From an uncultured Clostridia bacterium (GTDB lineage Bacteria > Bacillota > Clostridia > UMGS1883): a stretch of 64,000 nt of DNA. Positions 50,375 to 59,558 of the stretch are shown here, in pieces. The position numbers and the translations under genes are program-made. The notes beneath the pieces are model-generated. The model searched no databases, was not told where the DNA came from, and worked only from the letters and a program-made list of their open reading frames with translations. The DNA lies in assembly GCA_947626145.1 (NCBI GenBank), contig CANQRB010000002.1:194339-258338 (forward strand), given 5' to 3'. Within the stretch, counting starts at the first letter, position 1. Each line of letters begins with the position of its first letter.

Positions 50375-50545
50375 ATGAAAAAGGAATTTAAAGCCCCGAT
50401 TGTTGAAACCAAAGAACTCACTGCTGTAAACAGCGTTATGGACGATGTTCTTACCATAAGCGGTAATGTGCCCAGCGGATTAATTCCGATTACTGATGAG
50501 GCCACTAACGCAGATTATAAGCAGTGGAAAAAAGCTACTAATTAA
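50375..50545 (+). CDS. 56-aa partner protein of surface cassette 2
   Basis: A small gene 19 nt after the surface gene, with GAGGAGG upstream. The product begins MKKEFKAPIVETKELTAVNS, has VMDDVLTISG in the middle and ends DYKQWKKATN, matching its counterpart at 14332-14502 in length (56 aa) and in about half its residues. Co-transcription with the surface protein and its retention in both cassettes argue for a linked role. No signal peptide, no membrane helix, no recognised domain. Confidence 0.78.
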   Translation: MKKEFKAPIVETKELTAVNSVMDDVLTISGNVPSGLIPITDEATNADYKQWKKATN

Positions 50546-50780
50546 CTTTAGTTTCAACTGAAATCCAAGTGCAATCTGGCAAATGCACCGTGGCCGCCAC
50601 AGAACGGCCACCCCAACCCAAGTTTAACCGCCGCTTTCCAAAGGTGAAGCCTATCCCTGATCCGCCCGTCTGCAGCGGTGCCGGACAGAAAAAATGCGGT
50701 ATGCGCGAGGAAGCTGCCGCCCGGAGAACCGAGCTGAAAGAAAGCGTGGTTATAATTTCTTCCTTAAATTACAGGCATAA
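50546..50780 (+). other. Conserved 3' non-coding region of cassette 2
   Basis: Counterpart of 14136-14331. A 95-codon frame (50569-50856) crosses it but runs through both terminators and is not kept in the other copy, so I do not call it a gene. Confidence 0.5.
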
Positions 50781-50848
50781 GGCCGCCCTGCCTCGACCAC
50801 AGGGCGGCCCGAGCCAAACAAAAACGGAACCGAAAGGTTCCGTTTTTG
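50781..50848 (+). terminator. Tandem hairpins ending surface cassette 2
   Basis: GGCCGCCCTG/CAGGGCGGCC (50781-50809) followed by AAAAACGGAACC/GGTTCCGTTTTT (50820-50847). Homology to cassette 1 stops right after this point, which marks the duplication end. Confidence 0.85.
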
Positions 50849-50889
50849 TTTGGTAAATTTTTTGCAGGATTTTACACCCTTTTCTCGCT

Positions 50890-50940
50890 AAAATGATATG
50901 CCCCCAAAAATTGTTTGACTTTTGGGGTACATACCATTTT
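50890..50940. repeat. Imperfect inverted repeat upstream of cstA
   Basis: AAAATG.TATG..CCCCAAAA pairs with TTTTGGGG..CATA.CATTTT around a 10-nt centre, about 18 bp in all. It lies 20 bp before the cstA promoter. It could be a regulator site, a hairpin that shields cstA from read-through, or a decayed mobile end. Confidence 0.5.
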
Positions 50941-50959
50941 GGCCTCGTGCAGTTTTTCC

Positions 50960-50988
50960 TTGACAAAACATGAATTTTATATTATACT
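50960..50988 (+). promoter_or_regulatory. Promoter of cstA
   Basis: TTGACA (50960-50965), a 17-bp spacer and TATACT (50983-50988), 48 bases before the start. Confidence 0.8.
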
Positions 50989-51036
50989 TAAATCAGCGAC
51001 AGCCTATACACTGAGATAAACGAAAGGTTGATTTAT

Positions 51037-52497
51037 ATGATGACATTTGTCATTGGCCTTGCCATTCTTTTGATCGGCGGCGCCCTGTACGGAAAAGTTT
51101 GCGAAAAAGCTTTTAGGCCCGATGACCGTGAAACGCCGGCGGTGCGGCTGAACGACGGCATTGACTTTGTACCTATGAAAAAATGGAAAAACTCGCTCAT
51201 TCAGCTTTTGAATATCGCCGGGACAGGGCCGATTTTAGGCCCGATACAGGGCATACTTTTCGGGCCGATAGCCTTCCTGACCATTCCGGTGGGCTGTGTG
51301 ATAGGCGGCGCGCTTCACGATTATATGTGCGGCATGATCTCCGTGCGCAACGACGGCGCGCAAATGCCGTCGCTCATACGAAAGTATCTCGGCAAATACA
51401 CCTATCCCGTCTATAATGTTTTCGTGTCCCTCACAATGCTGCTTGTGGGGACGGTGTTCATTTACACTCCGGGAGATATTTTTATAACACAGATATTAAA
51501 AGCCGATAACGGCGCCGCCAATCCGGTGGTATGGATAGTATACGGCGCCATATTCACATACTATATAATCGCCACGCTGTTCCCCATTGATAAGATAATC
51601 GGCAGAATTTATCCGATTTTCGGCGCCATGCTTGTACTGTCCGCCGTGGGCGTGTTTGCGGGCTTTCTTATAAAGGGCTATCCTCTTGACGAAATATGGG
51701 CCACTGGCGTAAGCGGCATCCATCCGGAAGGGCTGCATTTTATTCCGGTATTCTTTGTGACGGTCGCCTGCGGAATAGTCTCGGGCTTCCATTCTACTCA
51801 GGCCACGCTCATCTCCCGCACGATGCGGAGTGAAAAAGAGGGACGCATGACGTTTTACAATATGATGATAGCCGAGGGCTTTATCGCCATGATATGGGCG
51901 GCGGCGGCCATGGGCGTTATGAAGCTCGGCTTTGCCGGCGCGGAAACAAGCCCTACCGACGTTGTGGGTATTGTGGCCGGGAACTTGCTCGGCAAAGTGG
52001 GCGGCGTTATAGCGCTTATCGGCATAATCGTCCTCCCAATAACCTCGGGCGATACGGCGCTCCGCTCGCTGAGGCTTATAATTTCGGAAGCGTTAAAAAT
52101 AGATCAGTCCAAAAAAAGGAACCGGCTCGCGGTTTCGGTAGTAATATTTGCGGTCGTAGCGGTGATTTTGGTATTTGCTAAATTGAACGCGGGCGGTTTT
52201 AACGTGCTTTGGCGTTATTTCGCTTGGGCAAATCAAACGATCGCCGTATTCGCGTTCGCGATGATAACGGTGTATATGATGCGCCATAAGCAGCCGTTTA
52301 TAATGTCCCTTGTGCCGGGTATGTTTTATATGTTCATTATCTCGAGCTTTATATTAAACGCGGTCATAGGCTTTAATCTCCCATGGACGGCCAGCTATAT
52401 TATCGCCGGAATTCTTACCGCAGGTTATGCCGGAGCCCTGATACGGTGCGGGATATTTGGTAAAAAAGACGCACGGCGATTGGGAAACGATAATTGA
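51037..52497 (+). CDS. cstA: Carbon starvation protein CstA family transporter
   Basis: A 486-aa membrane protein with about 13 helices. 'PILGPIQGILFGPIAFLTIPVGCVIGGALHDYMCGMISVRNDGAQMP' (about 65-112) is the CstA signature. CstA-family members import peptides or pyruvate; this short form (E. coli CstA is about 700 aa) is usual in Firmicutes and lacks the C-terminal extension. The ATG at 51037 is chosen for AAAGG 9 nt upstream; a TTG at 51028 is possible. Single gene with its own promoter and terminator. Confidence 0.88.
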   Translation: MMTFVIGLAILLIGGALYGKVCEKAFRPDDRETPAVRLNDGIDFVPMKKWKNSLIQLLNIAGTGPILGPIQGILFGPIAFLTIPVGCVIGGALHDYMCGMISVRNDGAQMPSLIRKYLGKYTYPVYNVFVSLTMLLVGTVFIYTPGDIFITQILKADNGAANPVVWIVYGAIFTYYIIATLFPIDKIIGRIYPIFGAMLVLSAVGVFAGFLIKGYPLDEIWATGVSGIHPEGLHFIPVFFVTVACGIVSGFHSTQATLISRTMRSEKEGRMTFYNMMIAEGFIAMIWAAAAMGVMKLGFAGAETSPTDVVGIVAGNLLGKVGGVIALIGIIVLPITSGDTALRSLRLIISEALKIDQSKKRNRLAVSVVIFAVVAVILVFAKLNAGGFNVLWRYFAWANQTIAVFAFAMITVYMMRHKQPFIMSLVPGMFYMFIISSFILNAVIGFNLPWTASYIIAGILTAGYAGALIRCGIFGKKDARRLGNDN

Positions 52498-52505
52498 AAT
52501 AAACA

Positions 52506-52546
52506 GAAAAACGGCCGCCGGAATATTCCGGGACGGCCGTTTTTTG
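52506..52546 (+). terminator. Terminator after cstA
   Basis: AAAAACGGCCG...CGGCCGTTTTTT stem-loop with an inner GGAATATTCC. Symmetrical, so it may also serve the convergent GNAT gene. Confidence 0.85.
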
Positions 52547-52578
52547 TGACCCGATTTTCTGTATAATCCGTGGGAACG

Positions 52579-53349
52579 TTATTCTCCGTTAATCTCACAG
52601 ACAATGCTCCCGGGCTTCACGGTCATCTCCGCCCAGGCGGGAAGAAAGCCGCTTTTTATGGCGTTCCTGACGGAGCGGATGTTTGACCATGCGGCGCAGT
52701 AGAAAGGAATCTTTTCCCTATCGAGTATTTCAACGGCAAGCCTGCTTGTAAGGGCGGAAGCTATGCCTTTCCTTCTGTATTCCGGCAGCACGTCAACGCC
52801 TATCTGCCACATTCTTTCGCAGTCGGCGGAGCATCCGGCGAGCCCGACCAGTCTGCCGCCCTCGTAGGCCCCGACGCCAAGCACGTCCAGATGCTTTCTG
52901 TCATTGCAAAGTGCGTTGCTCCACTGCGGCAGGTACAGCTCACGAAAGTCCCGCTGCTCAAGAACCCGCAGTTCATAATCGCAGGGCAGCGGACGAAGAG
53001 CGTCAGTATCGGGAAGAAAGTATTCCGCCATGAAGCATATTCTATACCCCTTGTCTTTAATCCTGTCGCTCAGCCAGTGCATATTCGGCGTTTCAAAAAG
53101 GTGATAAAATTCATATTTGCTTATGTACTCCGCCGCCGTTTCCCGAATATCGTCCGCGGCCGCCGCAACCACATTGTTCCCGTAAGAAACGAAATTTGCC
53201 GTTATCGGTTCCTTGAGGTATTTCCTCGCCTTATCTCCCATGCGGAACGGAACGGTAACGTTCTGATCAAGCAGGAAGTCCTCCGCCATACAGCCGATGT
53301 CCTCGGCGGACTGCTCCATCGCTGTGTATAATATTTCTTTACTAATCAT
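52579..53349 (-). CDS. GNAT-family acetyltransferase
   Basis: A 256-aa protein with a C-terminal GNAT fold (about 145-245). 'MWQIGVDVLPEYRRKGIASALTSRLAVEIL' holds the acetyl-CoA loop (R-R-K-G-I-A), and 'AAWSNIRSVRNAIKSGF' is the usual following motif. The N-terminal half (1-140) is less conserved and may set the acceptor. Substrate unknown. It lies 47 nt after the aldo/keto reductase gene at 53397, same strand. Confidence 0.85.
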   Translation of the reverse strand: MISKEILYTAMEQSAEDIGCMAEDFLLDQNVTVPFRMGDKARKYLKEPITANFVSYGNNVVAAAADDIRETAAEYISKYEFYHLFETPNMHWLSDRIKDKGYRICFMAEYFLPDTDALRPLPCDYELRVLEQRDFRELYLPQWSNALCNDRKHLDVLGVGAYEGGRLVGLAGCSADCERMWQIGVDVLPEYRRKGIASALTSRLAVEILDREKIPFYCAAWSNIRSVRNAIKSGFLPAWAEMTVKPGSIVCEINGE

Positions 53350-53396
53350 TTTCGTTGGGAATTACTGTAATAATCTGTCAGCGGCCATAATTGGCA

Positions 53397-54521
53397 TTAT
53401 TTCCCAAAGACGGCCGCGCACTCCTTTAGCCGGTCAATGACCTTTATATGCTGGGGACAGACGTCCTCACACTGACCGCATTCCACGCAGGCCGAAGCGT
53501 CCGGACCGTTTTTGGCAATTTCGGCGTAGTCCGCGGCGCCGCCCTCGAGCTGGCCAAATATGGTCTGCTTATTCCTTGCCGCGAATATGTCGGGAATTGG
53601 TATCTGCATGGGACAGCCGGCCGTACAGTAGCGGCAGCCCGTGCAGGGAATGGAATTGATGCCGGTAAGTATCTCCTGCGCCTTGCGTATGGCGCCCTGT
53701 TCCACGGCGTTCAAGGGCTTAAATTCACGCATATATGACAAATTGTCGGCCATTTGATCAACGCTCGACATACCGGAAAGCACGGTTATGATACCCTCCA
53801 ACGAGGCCGCGTAGCGTATGGCCCAGGACGCGAAGGACGCGTCAGGATTTGCGGCCCTGAGCACCTCGCGGACATTCTCGGGCGGATTTGCCAGACCTCC
53901 GCCTTTGACGGGCTCCATTACCACGATCGACTTGCCGTGGCGGCGGGCCACCTCGTAGTTGCCACGGGCGGAGACGTTTTTGTCCTCCCAATCGGCATAA
54001 TTAAGCTGGAGCTGCACAAACTCCGCATCGGGATATTTTGTCAGCAGTTCGTCCAGAAATTCCGGCGAGGAGTGGAAGGAAAAGCCCCAGTGCTTTATAA
54101 GGCCCTTGGCCTTCAGCTCCCGCACATAGTCCCAGAGATGATAGTCGCAGTACTTCGGGTAGTTGCCCGGCTGGAGCGAGTGGAGCAGATAATAGTCAAA
54201 ATATCCCGCTCCGGTGCGCTCAAGACTGGTCGTAAACTGACGCTTTGCCTCTTCCTCGTTTTTGCCCTCCCAGGAGCACATTTTTGTGGCAAGGGTAAAG
54301 CTCTCTCTTGGATAGCGGTCCACCAGCGCCAGCTTTGCGGCCCGCTCCGACTCGCCCCCGTCATAGACATAGGCCGTGTCGAAATAGGTCTGTCCGGCCT
54401 CAAGGAACATATCCACCATTTTTTTGGTGTGCTCAATGTCGATCCTGCCGTTTTGATCCTTTGGCAGCCGCATGAGGCCGAAGCCCAGCTTTGGTGTTTT
54501 TTCTCCGAAATAACGTTCCAT
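53397..54521 (-). CDS. Aldo/keto reductase with ferredoxin domain 1
   Basis: A 374-aa protein: an aldo/keto reductase barrel (about 1-275) fused to a C-terminal 4Fe-4S domain with two clusters (CTGCRYCTAGC and CVECGQCEDVC). The barrel has the catalytic Asp-Tyr ('YFDTAYVYDGGESE') and His ('YYLLHSL'). The ferredoxin part suggests electrons come from or go to ferredoxin, as fits an anaerobe. The ATG at 54521 is preferred, since GGGGGA lies 10 nt upstream; the ATG at 54530 touches it. Second of two similar genes in a row. Confidence 0.9.
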   Translation of the reverse strand: MERYFGEKTPKLGFGLMRLPKDQNGRIDIEHTKKMVDMFLEAGQTYFDTAYVYDGGESERAAKLALVDRYPRESFTLATKMCSWEGKNEEEAKRQFTTSLERTGAGYFDYYLLHSLQPGNYPKYCDYHLWDYVRELKAKGLIKHWGFSFHSSPEFLDELLTKYPDAEFVQLQLNYADWEDKNVSARGNYEVARRHGKSIVVMEPVKGGGLANPPENVREVLRAANPDASFASWAIRYAASLEGIITVLSGMSSVDQMADNLSYMREFKPLNAVEQGAIRKAQEILTGINSIPCTGCRYCTAGCPMQIPIPDIFAARNKQTIFGQLEGGAADYAEIAKNGPDASACVECGQCEDVCPQHIKVIDRLKECAAVFGK

Positions 54522-54540
54522 AACGTTCATTCCCCCTTAT

Positions 54541-55722
54541 CTAAAGTTTGACAAAATGTTTGATTACCCATGACGCCGTTTTGTAAACAAAGCCCTCCAT
54601 TTCCTTTGCCGCTCTGTCCAACTCGTCGCGTATCTCTATGCCCTGCGGACAGTGGCGCTCGCACCGGCCGCATTTTTTACAGAGCGAGGCGTTGCTGCGC
54701 TCGCGCTTCAAGGTGGTACACATAATGTATTCCCTCATACCGGAGAACCATCCGTCCACATATTTTTCATTGTAGCAGCGGAACACCCCCGGAATATCAA
54801 CTCCGGCGGGACAGGGCATACAATAGCCGCAGCCGGTGCAGTTTATCTTTACCTTTTCGTTTATGGCCGCAACGGCCCGACGAAAGACGGCGTCCTCCTC
54901 GGGGCCGAAGGCGCCCGCCTCGGCGGTGTCCGCCGCCGCCATGTTTTCCTCCAGCATTTCCATCGAGTTCATGCCCGACAGCACCACCGTCACCGGCTTC
55001 TGGTTCCACAGCCAGCGAAAGGCCCACTCGGCGGGGCTCCGCTTCGGTTTTGCGTTGGCGAAAACCTCCTTTGCCTTCTCGGGCAGGCCGTCGGCCAGTC
55101 TTCCTCCGCGAAGCGGTTCCATTATTATCACCGGAATATTTTTCGCCGCCGCGGCCATCAGACCCCTTCGGCCGGCCTGACTGTGCTCGTCCAGATAATT
55201 ATACTGTATCTGGCAGAAGTCCCACTTTTCGGCGTTCAAAAGAGCGATGAATTTTTCGCTGTTGCCGTGGTAAGAAAAGCCCACGTTGCGTATTTCCCCG
55301 GCGCGGCGCTTTTCCTCGAGCCATTTCGGCACGCCCATGGCCTTGAGCCGGTTCCAAACCGTGACGTCCGGCAGCATATGCATGAGATAGTAGTCGATGT
55401 GGTCGGTTTTGAGCCGACTGAGCTGCTGACGGAAGCACTTTTCAATGCCGTCAATATCCTTCATCAGATAGTGGGGCAGCTTCGTGGCAATTTTTACCTT
55501 GTCCCTCAACCCGTTTTTGTAAAGAATCTCCCCCAGCGCCTCCTCGCTGCCGGGATAGATGTAGGCGGTGTCAAAATAATTTATGCCGCCCTCTATCGCC
55601 CGGAGAAGCTGACGTTCCGTTTCGGCCATATCTATTTTCCCGCCCTTGCGGGGAAATCTCATACAGCCATAGCCCAGCACCGAAAGCTCCTCATTGTTCA
55701 CTTTGTTGAGCCGGTAACGCAT
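54541..55722 (-). CDS. Aldo/keto reductase with ferredoxin domain 2
   Basis: A 393-aa paralogue of the following gene with the same fusion: barrel ('NYFDTAYIYPGSEEALGE', 'YYLMHMLPD') and a C-terminal 4Fe-4S domain (CTGCGYCMPCPAG and CKKCGRCERHCPQG). The first cluster has C-x2-C-x2-C-x-CP spacing, seen in this family. Its start lies inside the end of ogt (32-nt overlap), so ogt-AKR2-AKR1 is an operon. Substrates unknown. Confidence 0.9.
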   Translation of the reverse strand: MRYRLNKVNNEELSVLGYGCMRFPRKGGKIDMAETERQLLRAIEGGINYFDTAYIYPGSEEALGEILYKNGLRDKVKIATKLPHYLMKDIDGIEKCFRQQLSRLKTDHIDYYLMHMLPDVTVWNRLKAMGVPKWLEEKRRAGEIRNVGFSYHGNSEKFIALLNAEKWDFCQIQYNYLDEHSQAGRRGLMAAAAKNIPVIIMEPLRGGRLADGLPEKAKEVFANAKPKRSPAEWAFRWLWNQKPVTVVLSGMNSMEMLEENMAAADTAEAGAFGPEEDAVFRRAVAAINEKVKINCTGCGYCMPCPAGVDIPGVFRCYNEKYVDGWFSGMREYIMCTTLKRERSNASLCKKCGRCERHCPQGIEIRDELDRAAKEMEGFVYKTASWVIKHFVKL

Positions 55723-56251
55723 TACGTCCTCCTGTCTTTAAATTGATGTTTACTTCCTCGTGTTTCAGCAGTTTGATCTTTAAGTCCAGTCCGCCGCCGT
55801 AGCCGGTAAGGCTGCCGTCGGAGCCGATGACCCTGTGGCACGGAATGATTATGGAAATGGGATTGCGGCCCACTGCACCGCCCACCGCTCTGGGTGAAGT
55901 CCGCCTCCCCAGCAGTTCGCCGGCCCGCCGCGCGATCTCTCCGTAGGAAACGGTCGTCCCGTAGGGTATATCCGTAAGGCACGCCCAGACCGTCCGGCGA
56001 AATTCGCTGCCCTCGGGCCTCAGCGGCAGTTCATCCGCAGCGGGCTTTTCCCCGGCAAAGTAGCGTTCGAGCCACAGCCCGAGAGCGTCGAGAGCCCTGT
56101 CTCCGTCTCCCGGAGCGAGGGGCTCGGTCAAGGTGTCCTTATATTTAGTCTGTCCGTCTATCCAAAGCCCCAGAATATTCTCTCCGTCACTGACGCCGGT
56201 CAGCCGTCCCACCGGCGAGGAGTATTCTCTGAAGTAAAACAAGGACTTCAC
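55691..56251 (-). CDS. ogt: Methylated-DNA--protein-cysteine methyltransferase
   Basis: A 186-aa suicide repair protein that takes the methyl group from O6-methylguanine onto its own Cys, in IIPCHRVIGSDG (near residue 138). The N-terminal RNase H-like domain and the 'GTTVSYGEIARRAG' helix-turn-helix before the active site are present. GTG at 56251 is the longest start; a TTG three codons in has a better-placed GGTGAAG site. The C-terminus is 20 residues longer than usual and overlaps AKR2. Confidence 0.93.
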   Translation of the reverse strand: MKSLFYFREYSSPVGRLTGVSDGENILGLWIDGQTKYKDTLTEPLAPGDGDRALDALGLWLERYFAGEKPAADELPLRPEGSEFRRTVWACLTDIPYGTTVSYGEIARRAGELLGRRTSPRAVGGAVGRNPISIIIPCHRVIGSDGSLTGYGGGLDLKIKLLKHEEVNINLKTGGRNALPAQQSEQ

Positions 56252-56426
56252 CTTCTTTCTTTTGGCAGCGCCGCACGGAAGCCGTGCCCGGACTTAGTTC
56301 GTTATTATCTTAATTTTATCACTTAAATGGGCCGATGTCAACACGGACGGCGGTCAAAAAGTGCAATGTTCAAGATAAGTTTACAAAAGCGTACAAAAAA
56401 AATTTACCCGTATCTATATAAAATAT

Positions 56427-56455
56427 TTGACAAATCGGCAATATCGTGGTAATAT
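56427..56455 (+). promoter_or_regulatory. Promoter of the SH3 lipoprotein gene
   Basis: TTGACA (56427-56432), a 17-bp spacer and TAATAT (56450-56455). The rest of the 56252-56535 gap shows no gene. Confidence 0.8.
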
Positions 56456-56535
56456 AAATATATACAAAGTAGACAAAACATCGGTCGGACATTGATGTGA
56501 CGGTAAAAAGATAACTGAAAGGCTGTGACTACCGA

Positions 56536-57636
56536 ATGAAAAAATTGTCGGGCAAGCTTCTGACCTGTCTGGTGCTTTTGCTGACCGCGGTCCTGCTGCT
56601 GTCCTCATGCGGCGGAAAAAGTCAAAATTCCAAGCTGGGGCTTCAGGCCATGAACGAGGGCGACTATGACCGGGCCAAGAGGTTGTACAATTTTGCGATA
56701 GAAAAGGGCGAGGCGGATTCGGAGGACAAAAAAATATATGAGGTCATCTGCGCTTATATCGACGCTCAGCGCTCCCTTAAGGCCGAGGAGTTCACTCAGG
56801 GGCTGGCCATTATCGACGGCTGCGGCTATGACTACAGCTCCCTGTCCATAAAGAACGACATGGATAAGCTTTACAACCAGCTTTCCGACGGCAAGTACGC
56901 CGACGAGCGTATCCGCTCCCTCAGCGAGGTGACGGAGGCCGGCAATCTTGAACGGGCCCGGGGCATGATAGACGAGATAAACCGGCTTAACCTCACCACG
57001 GCCCAGCAGGAACGGCTCGACAAGCTGAGCCAGGAGGTGGCGCAGCTGCTCACCACTGACGAGGCCGGCAAAACGGTCGTATATTATGCCGACAGACCCG
57101 AGGACGGCACCATACCCATGTATTCCGAGGCCGACGAGGAGTCCGACATTATAACCGAGATCCCCGGTATGGAGCCCATCGAGGTACAGGGCTTTGCGGA
57201 GAGCGGATTTATAAGTGTGGTATTCGACAAAAAGAGCGGTTATGTGAAATCCTCTGATATTGTTTCCTCAATGCCGACTTATAAGGAAAATGAAGAGGAT
57301 AAAGAGAATGACGACGGCAAGGACGACGGCAAAACCGATGCTGAAGGTGAAGACTCCGACGGTGAGAAAGACGGCAAAAAGGACGGGGCCGACGGTAAAA
57401 ATACCGATAAGTCCGGCGGCGAAAAGCCGCCCGTAGAGGCAATCAGCGCCGACGATGAGCTCCATGCCATTACCGCCGTAAACCTGCGGACGGAGTCCAA
57501 TACGGACTGCGAGGTGATCGACACGATCCCCGCCGGAGCCGAGGTGACCTATCTTGGAGAGATGGAGCACGGCTTCTACAAGGTGGAATACAACGGCAAA
57601 AAGGGCTACGCCTACAGTGATTATCTGCAAAAATAA
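56536..57636 (+). CDS. Lipoprotein with two SH3-like domains
   Basis: A 366-aa lipoprotein. The signal peptide ends in LLLSSC (Cys about 28). A helical TPR-like part ('GLQAMNEGDYDRAKRLYNFAIEKGE', about 35-175) is followed by a bacterial SH3 domain (about 185-245), a charged Asp/Lys/Gly linker (about 253-305) and a second SH3b domain (about 310-366, 'AVNLRTESNTDCEVIDTIPAGAEVTYLGEMEHGFYKVEYNGKKGYAYSDYL'). SH3b domains bind peptidoglycan or peptides; the protein probably sits on the membrane and touches the wall. No enzymatic domain is seen. Confidence 0.85.
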   Translation: MKKLSGKLLTCLVLLLTAVLLLSSCGGKSQNSKLGLQAMNEGDYDRAKRLYNFAIEKGEADSEDKKIYEVICAYIDAQRSLKAEEFTQGLAIIDGCGYDYSSLSIKNDMDKLYNQLSDGKYADERIRSLSEVTEAGNLERARGMIDEINRLNLTTAQQERLDKLSQEVAQLLTTDEAGKTVVYYADRPEDGTIPMYSEADEESDIITEIPGMEPIEVQGFAESGFISVVFDKKSGYVKSSDIVSSMPTYKENEEDKENDDGKDDGKTDAEGEDSDGEKDGKKDGADGKNTDKSGGEKPPVEAISADDELHAITAVNLRTESNTDCEVIDTIPAGAEVTYLGEMEHGFYKVEYNGKKGYAYSDYLQK

Positions 57637-57685
57637 TTAATAAAAAATACAAATAAAGTAAAGAATAAAGAAAGGATAAGCGAAA

Positions 57686-59440
57686 ATGAGAAAAACAAAA
57701 ATCATCTGCACCCTTGGCCCCGCCACAGACGACCAAAATGTTCTCCGCAGTCTTATGCTCAACGGCATGAACGTGGCCCGTCTGAACTTTTCGCACGGGG
57801 GACATGAGGATCACCTCGTCCGTATGAACGCCGTAAAGGCCCTGCGTGAGGAGCTGGACATTCCCATAGCCCTCATGCTGGACACAAAGGGTCCCGAGAT
57901 CCGAATCAAGACTTTCAAGGACGGTTCCGCCGAAATAAAGACCGGCGACAACTTTACCCTGACCACCAGAGATGTGGACGGCACCGGTGAATCCGTCAGC
58001 ATAACCTATGCCAATCTTCCGGCGGAGCTGAAGCCCGGCAATCGTATACTGATTGACGACGGCCTGATCGAGCTGGAGGTCATGAAGTGTACCGACACGG
58101 ACATAGTCTGCCGCGTAATCAACGGAGGTGTGCTTCGCAACAGAAAGAGCATAAATCTCCCGGGTATCCATATTGAAATGCCCTACATGAACGAATCCGA
58201 CCGGTCGGACATTGTTTTCGGCGTACAGCAGGATGTTGATATTATCGCCGCTTCTTTTGTCCGCAACGCCTATGACATCCTTGAGATCAAGAAAATACTT
58301 GAAGAAAGCGGCGGAGATGACATTAAAATAATCGCCAAGATAGAGAACCGCGAGGGCGTAAACAATATAGACGAAATACTGAATGTGGCCGACGGCGTCA
58401 TGGTGGCCCGCGGCGACATGGGCGTTGAGATCGCGATGGAGGAGCTGCCCAAGATACAGAAAATGCTCATCAAAAAGTGCTGCGCCTGCGGCAAAATCTC
58501 CATCACCGCCACCCAGATGCTGGAGTCCATGATAAACAATCCCCGGCCCACCAGAGCCGAGGTCACCGACATCGCCAACGCTATCTACGACGGGACAAGC
58601 GCCATAATGCTCTCCGGCGAGACGGCGGCGGGCAAGCACCCCGTGGGCGCCGTGGCGACCATGGCCAAAATAGCCGAGACCACCGAAAACTCCATAAATT
58701 ACAGGCAGCTGTTTGCGGAAAACAACCTGAGCGGCGACCTTTCGGTAACAAACGCCCTGAGCCACGCGGCCTGCACCACTGCCATTGATCTTGGTGCCGC
58801 GGCCATAATAACCGTGACCCAGTCCGGCTATACCGCCAGAATGATAAGCAAATTCCGTCCCAACTGTCCCATCATAGCTCCCACCACCATTCCGCGCAAT
58901 TACCGTCAGATGGCTCTTTCGTGGGGCATAATCCCCGCCATGAGCCGGGTGTGCGAAACCACCGACGACCTTTTTGATTCGGCCATTGAGATCGCCAAAA
59001 AGACCGGCCTTGTCAGCGACGGCGACGTTGTCGTAATCACCGGCGGCGCGCCTGTGGGCGTGAGCGGCACCACAAATCTGATGAAGGTTCACCTTGTAGG
59101 CAACGTACTGGTGCAGGGTACAAGTGTGACGAAGCTTGGTACCAGCGGCGAGCTGCTGGTGAGCGACGGCACCGAGGAGGTGCTCACCTCTTTCCGCGAC
59201 GGAATGATACTCTGCGTACCAAAAACCACCAACGCCATGATGCCCATACTCAAGCGCTGCCGCGGCATCATCTGCGAGGAGGACGGCGTGAGCTGCCACG
59301 CCAGCATCGTTGGCCTGACGCTGGACATTCCGGTGCTCGTTGGCGCGAAAAATGCCACCAAGCTCCTCAAGAGCGGCACCGTCGTAACCATCGACGGCAC
59401 ACAGGGAACGGTTTACGGCGGCACCACAAAATTAGTATAA
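57686..59440 (+). CDS. pyk: Pyruvate kinase
   Basis: A 584-aa pyruvate kinase converting PEP and ADP to pyruvate and ATP. 'RLNFSHGGHEDH', 'LDTKGPEIR', 'DGVMVARGDMGVEI' and 'ATQMLESMINNPRPTRAEVTDIANAIYDGTSAIMLSGETAAGKHP' mark the barrel. After the alpha/beta C-domain comes an extra PEP-utiliser-type swivel domain (about 500-584, 'GVSCHASIVGLTLDIPVLVGAKNATKLLKSGTVVTIDGTQGTVYGG'), as in Bacillus-type enzymes of about 585 aa. Its stop codon lies inside an 18-bp palindrome (59432-59449). Starts 49 nt after the lipoprotein gene; a shared transcript is possible. Confidence 0.96.
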   Translation: MRKTKIICTLGPATDDQNVLRSLMLNGMNVARLNFSHGGHEDHLVRMNAVKALREELDIPIALMLDTKGPEIRIKTFKDGSAEIKTGDNFTLTTRDVDGTGESVSITYANLPAELKPGNRILIDDGLIELEVMKCTDTDIVCRVINGGVLRNRKSINLPGIHIEMPYMNESDRSDIVFGVQQDVDIIAASFVRNAYDILEIKKILEESGGDDIKIIAKIENREGVNNIDEILNVADGVMVARGDMGVEIAMEELPKIQKMLIKKCCACGKISITATQMLESMINNPRPTRAEVTDIANAIYDGTSAIMLSGETAAGKHPVGAVATMAKIAETTENSINYRQLFAENNLSGDLSVTNALSHAACTTAIDLGAAAIITVTQSGYTARMISKFRPNCPIIAPTTIPRNYRQMALSWGIIPAMSRVCETTDDLFDSAIEIAKKTGLVSDGDVVVITGGAPVGVSGTTNLMKVHLVGNVLVQGTSVTKLGTSGELLVSDGTEEVLTSFRDGMILCVPKTTNAMMPILKRCRGIICEEDGVSCHASIVGLTLDIPVLVGAKNATKLLKSGTVVTIDGTQGTVYGGTTKLV

Positions 59441-59489
59441 TTATACTAAATACAGTGGAACTAAATTACAATTTTGTGCAAAATTTTTA

Positions 59490-59518
59490 TTGACGAAGCA
59501 CAATTATACGTGTATAAT
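59490..59518 (+). promoter_or_regulatory. Promoter of the SCP2 gene
   Basis: TTGACG (59490-59495), a 17-bp spacer and TATAAT (59513-59518). Confidence 0.8.
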
Positions 59519-59558
59519 GTATATTGTATTAAAGTAAATGTATAAGGAGGATTCACAA

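Noticed and set aside
50569-50856. A 95-codon ORF after surface cassette 2
   Set aside because: It reads through both terminator hairpins, lacks a ribosome site and is frameshifted in the matching region of cassette 1.
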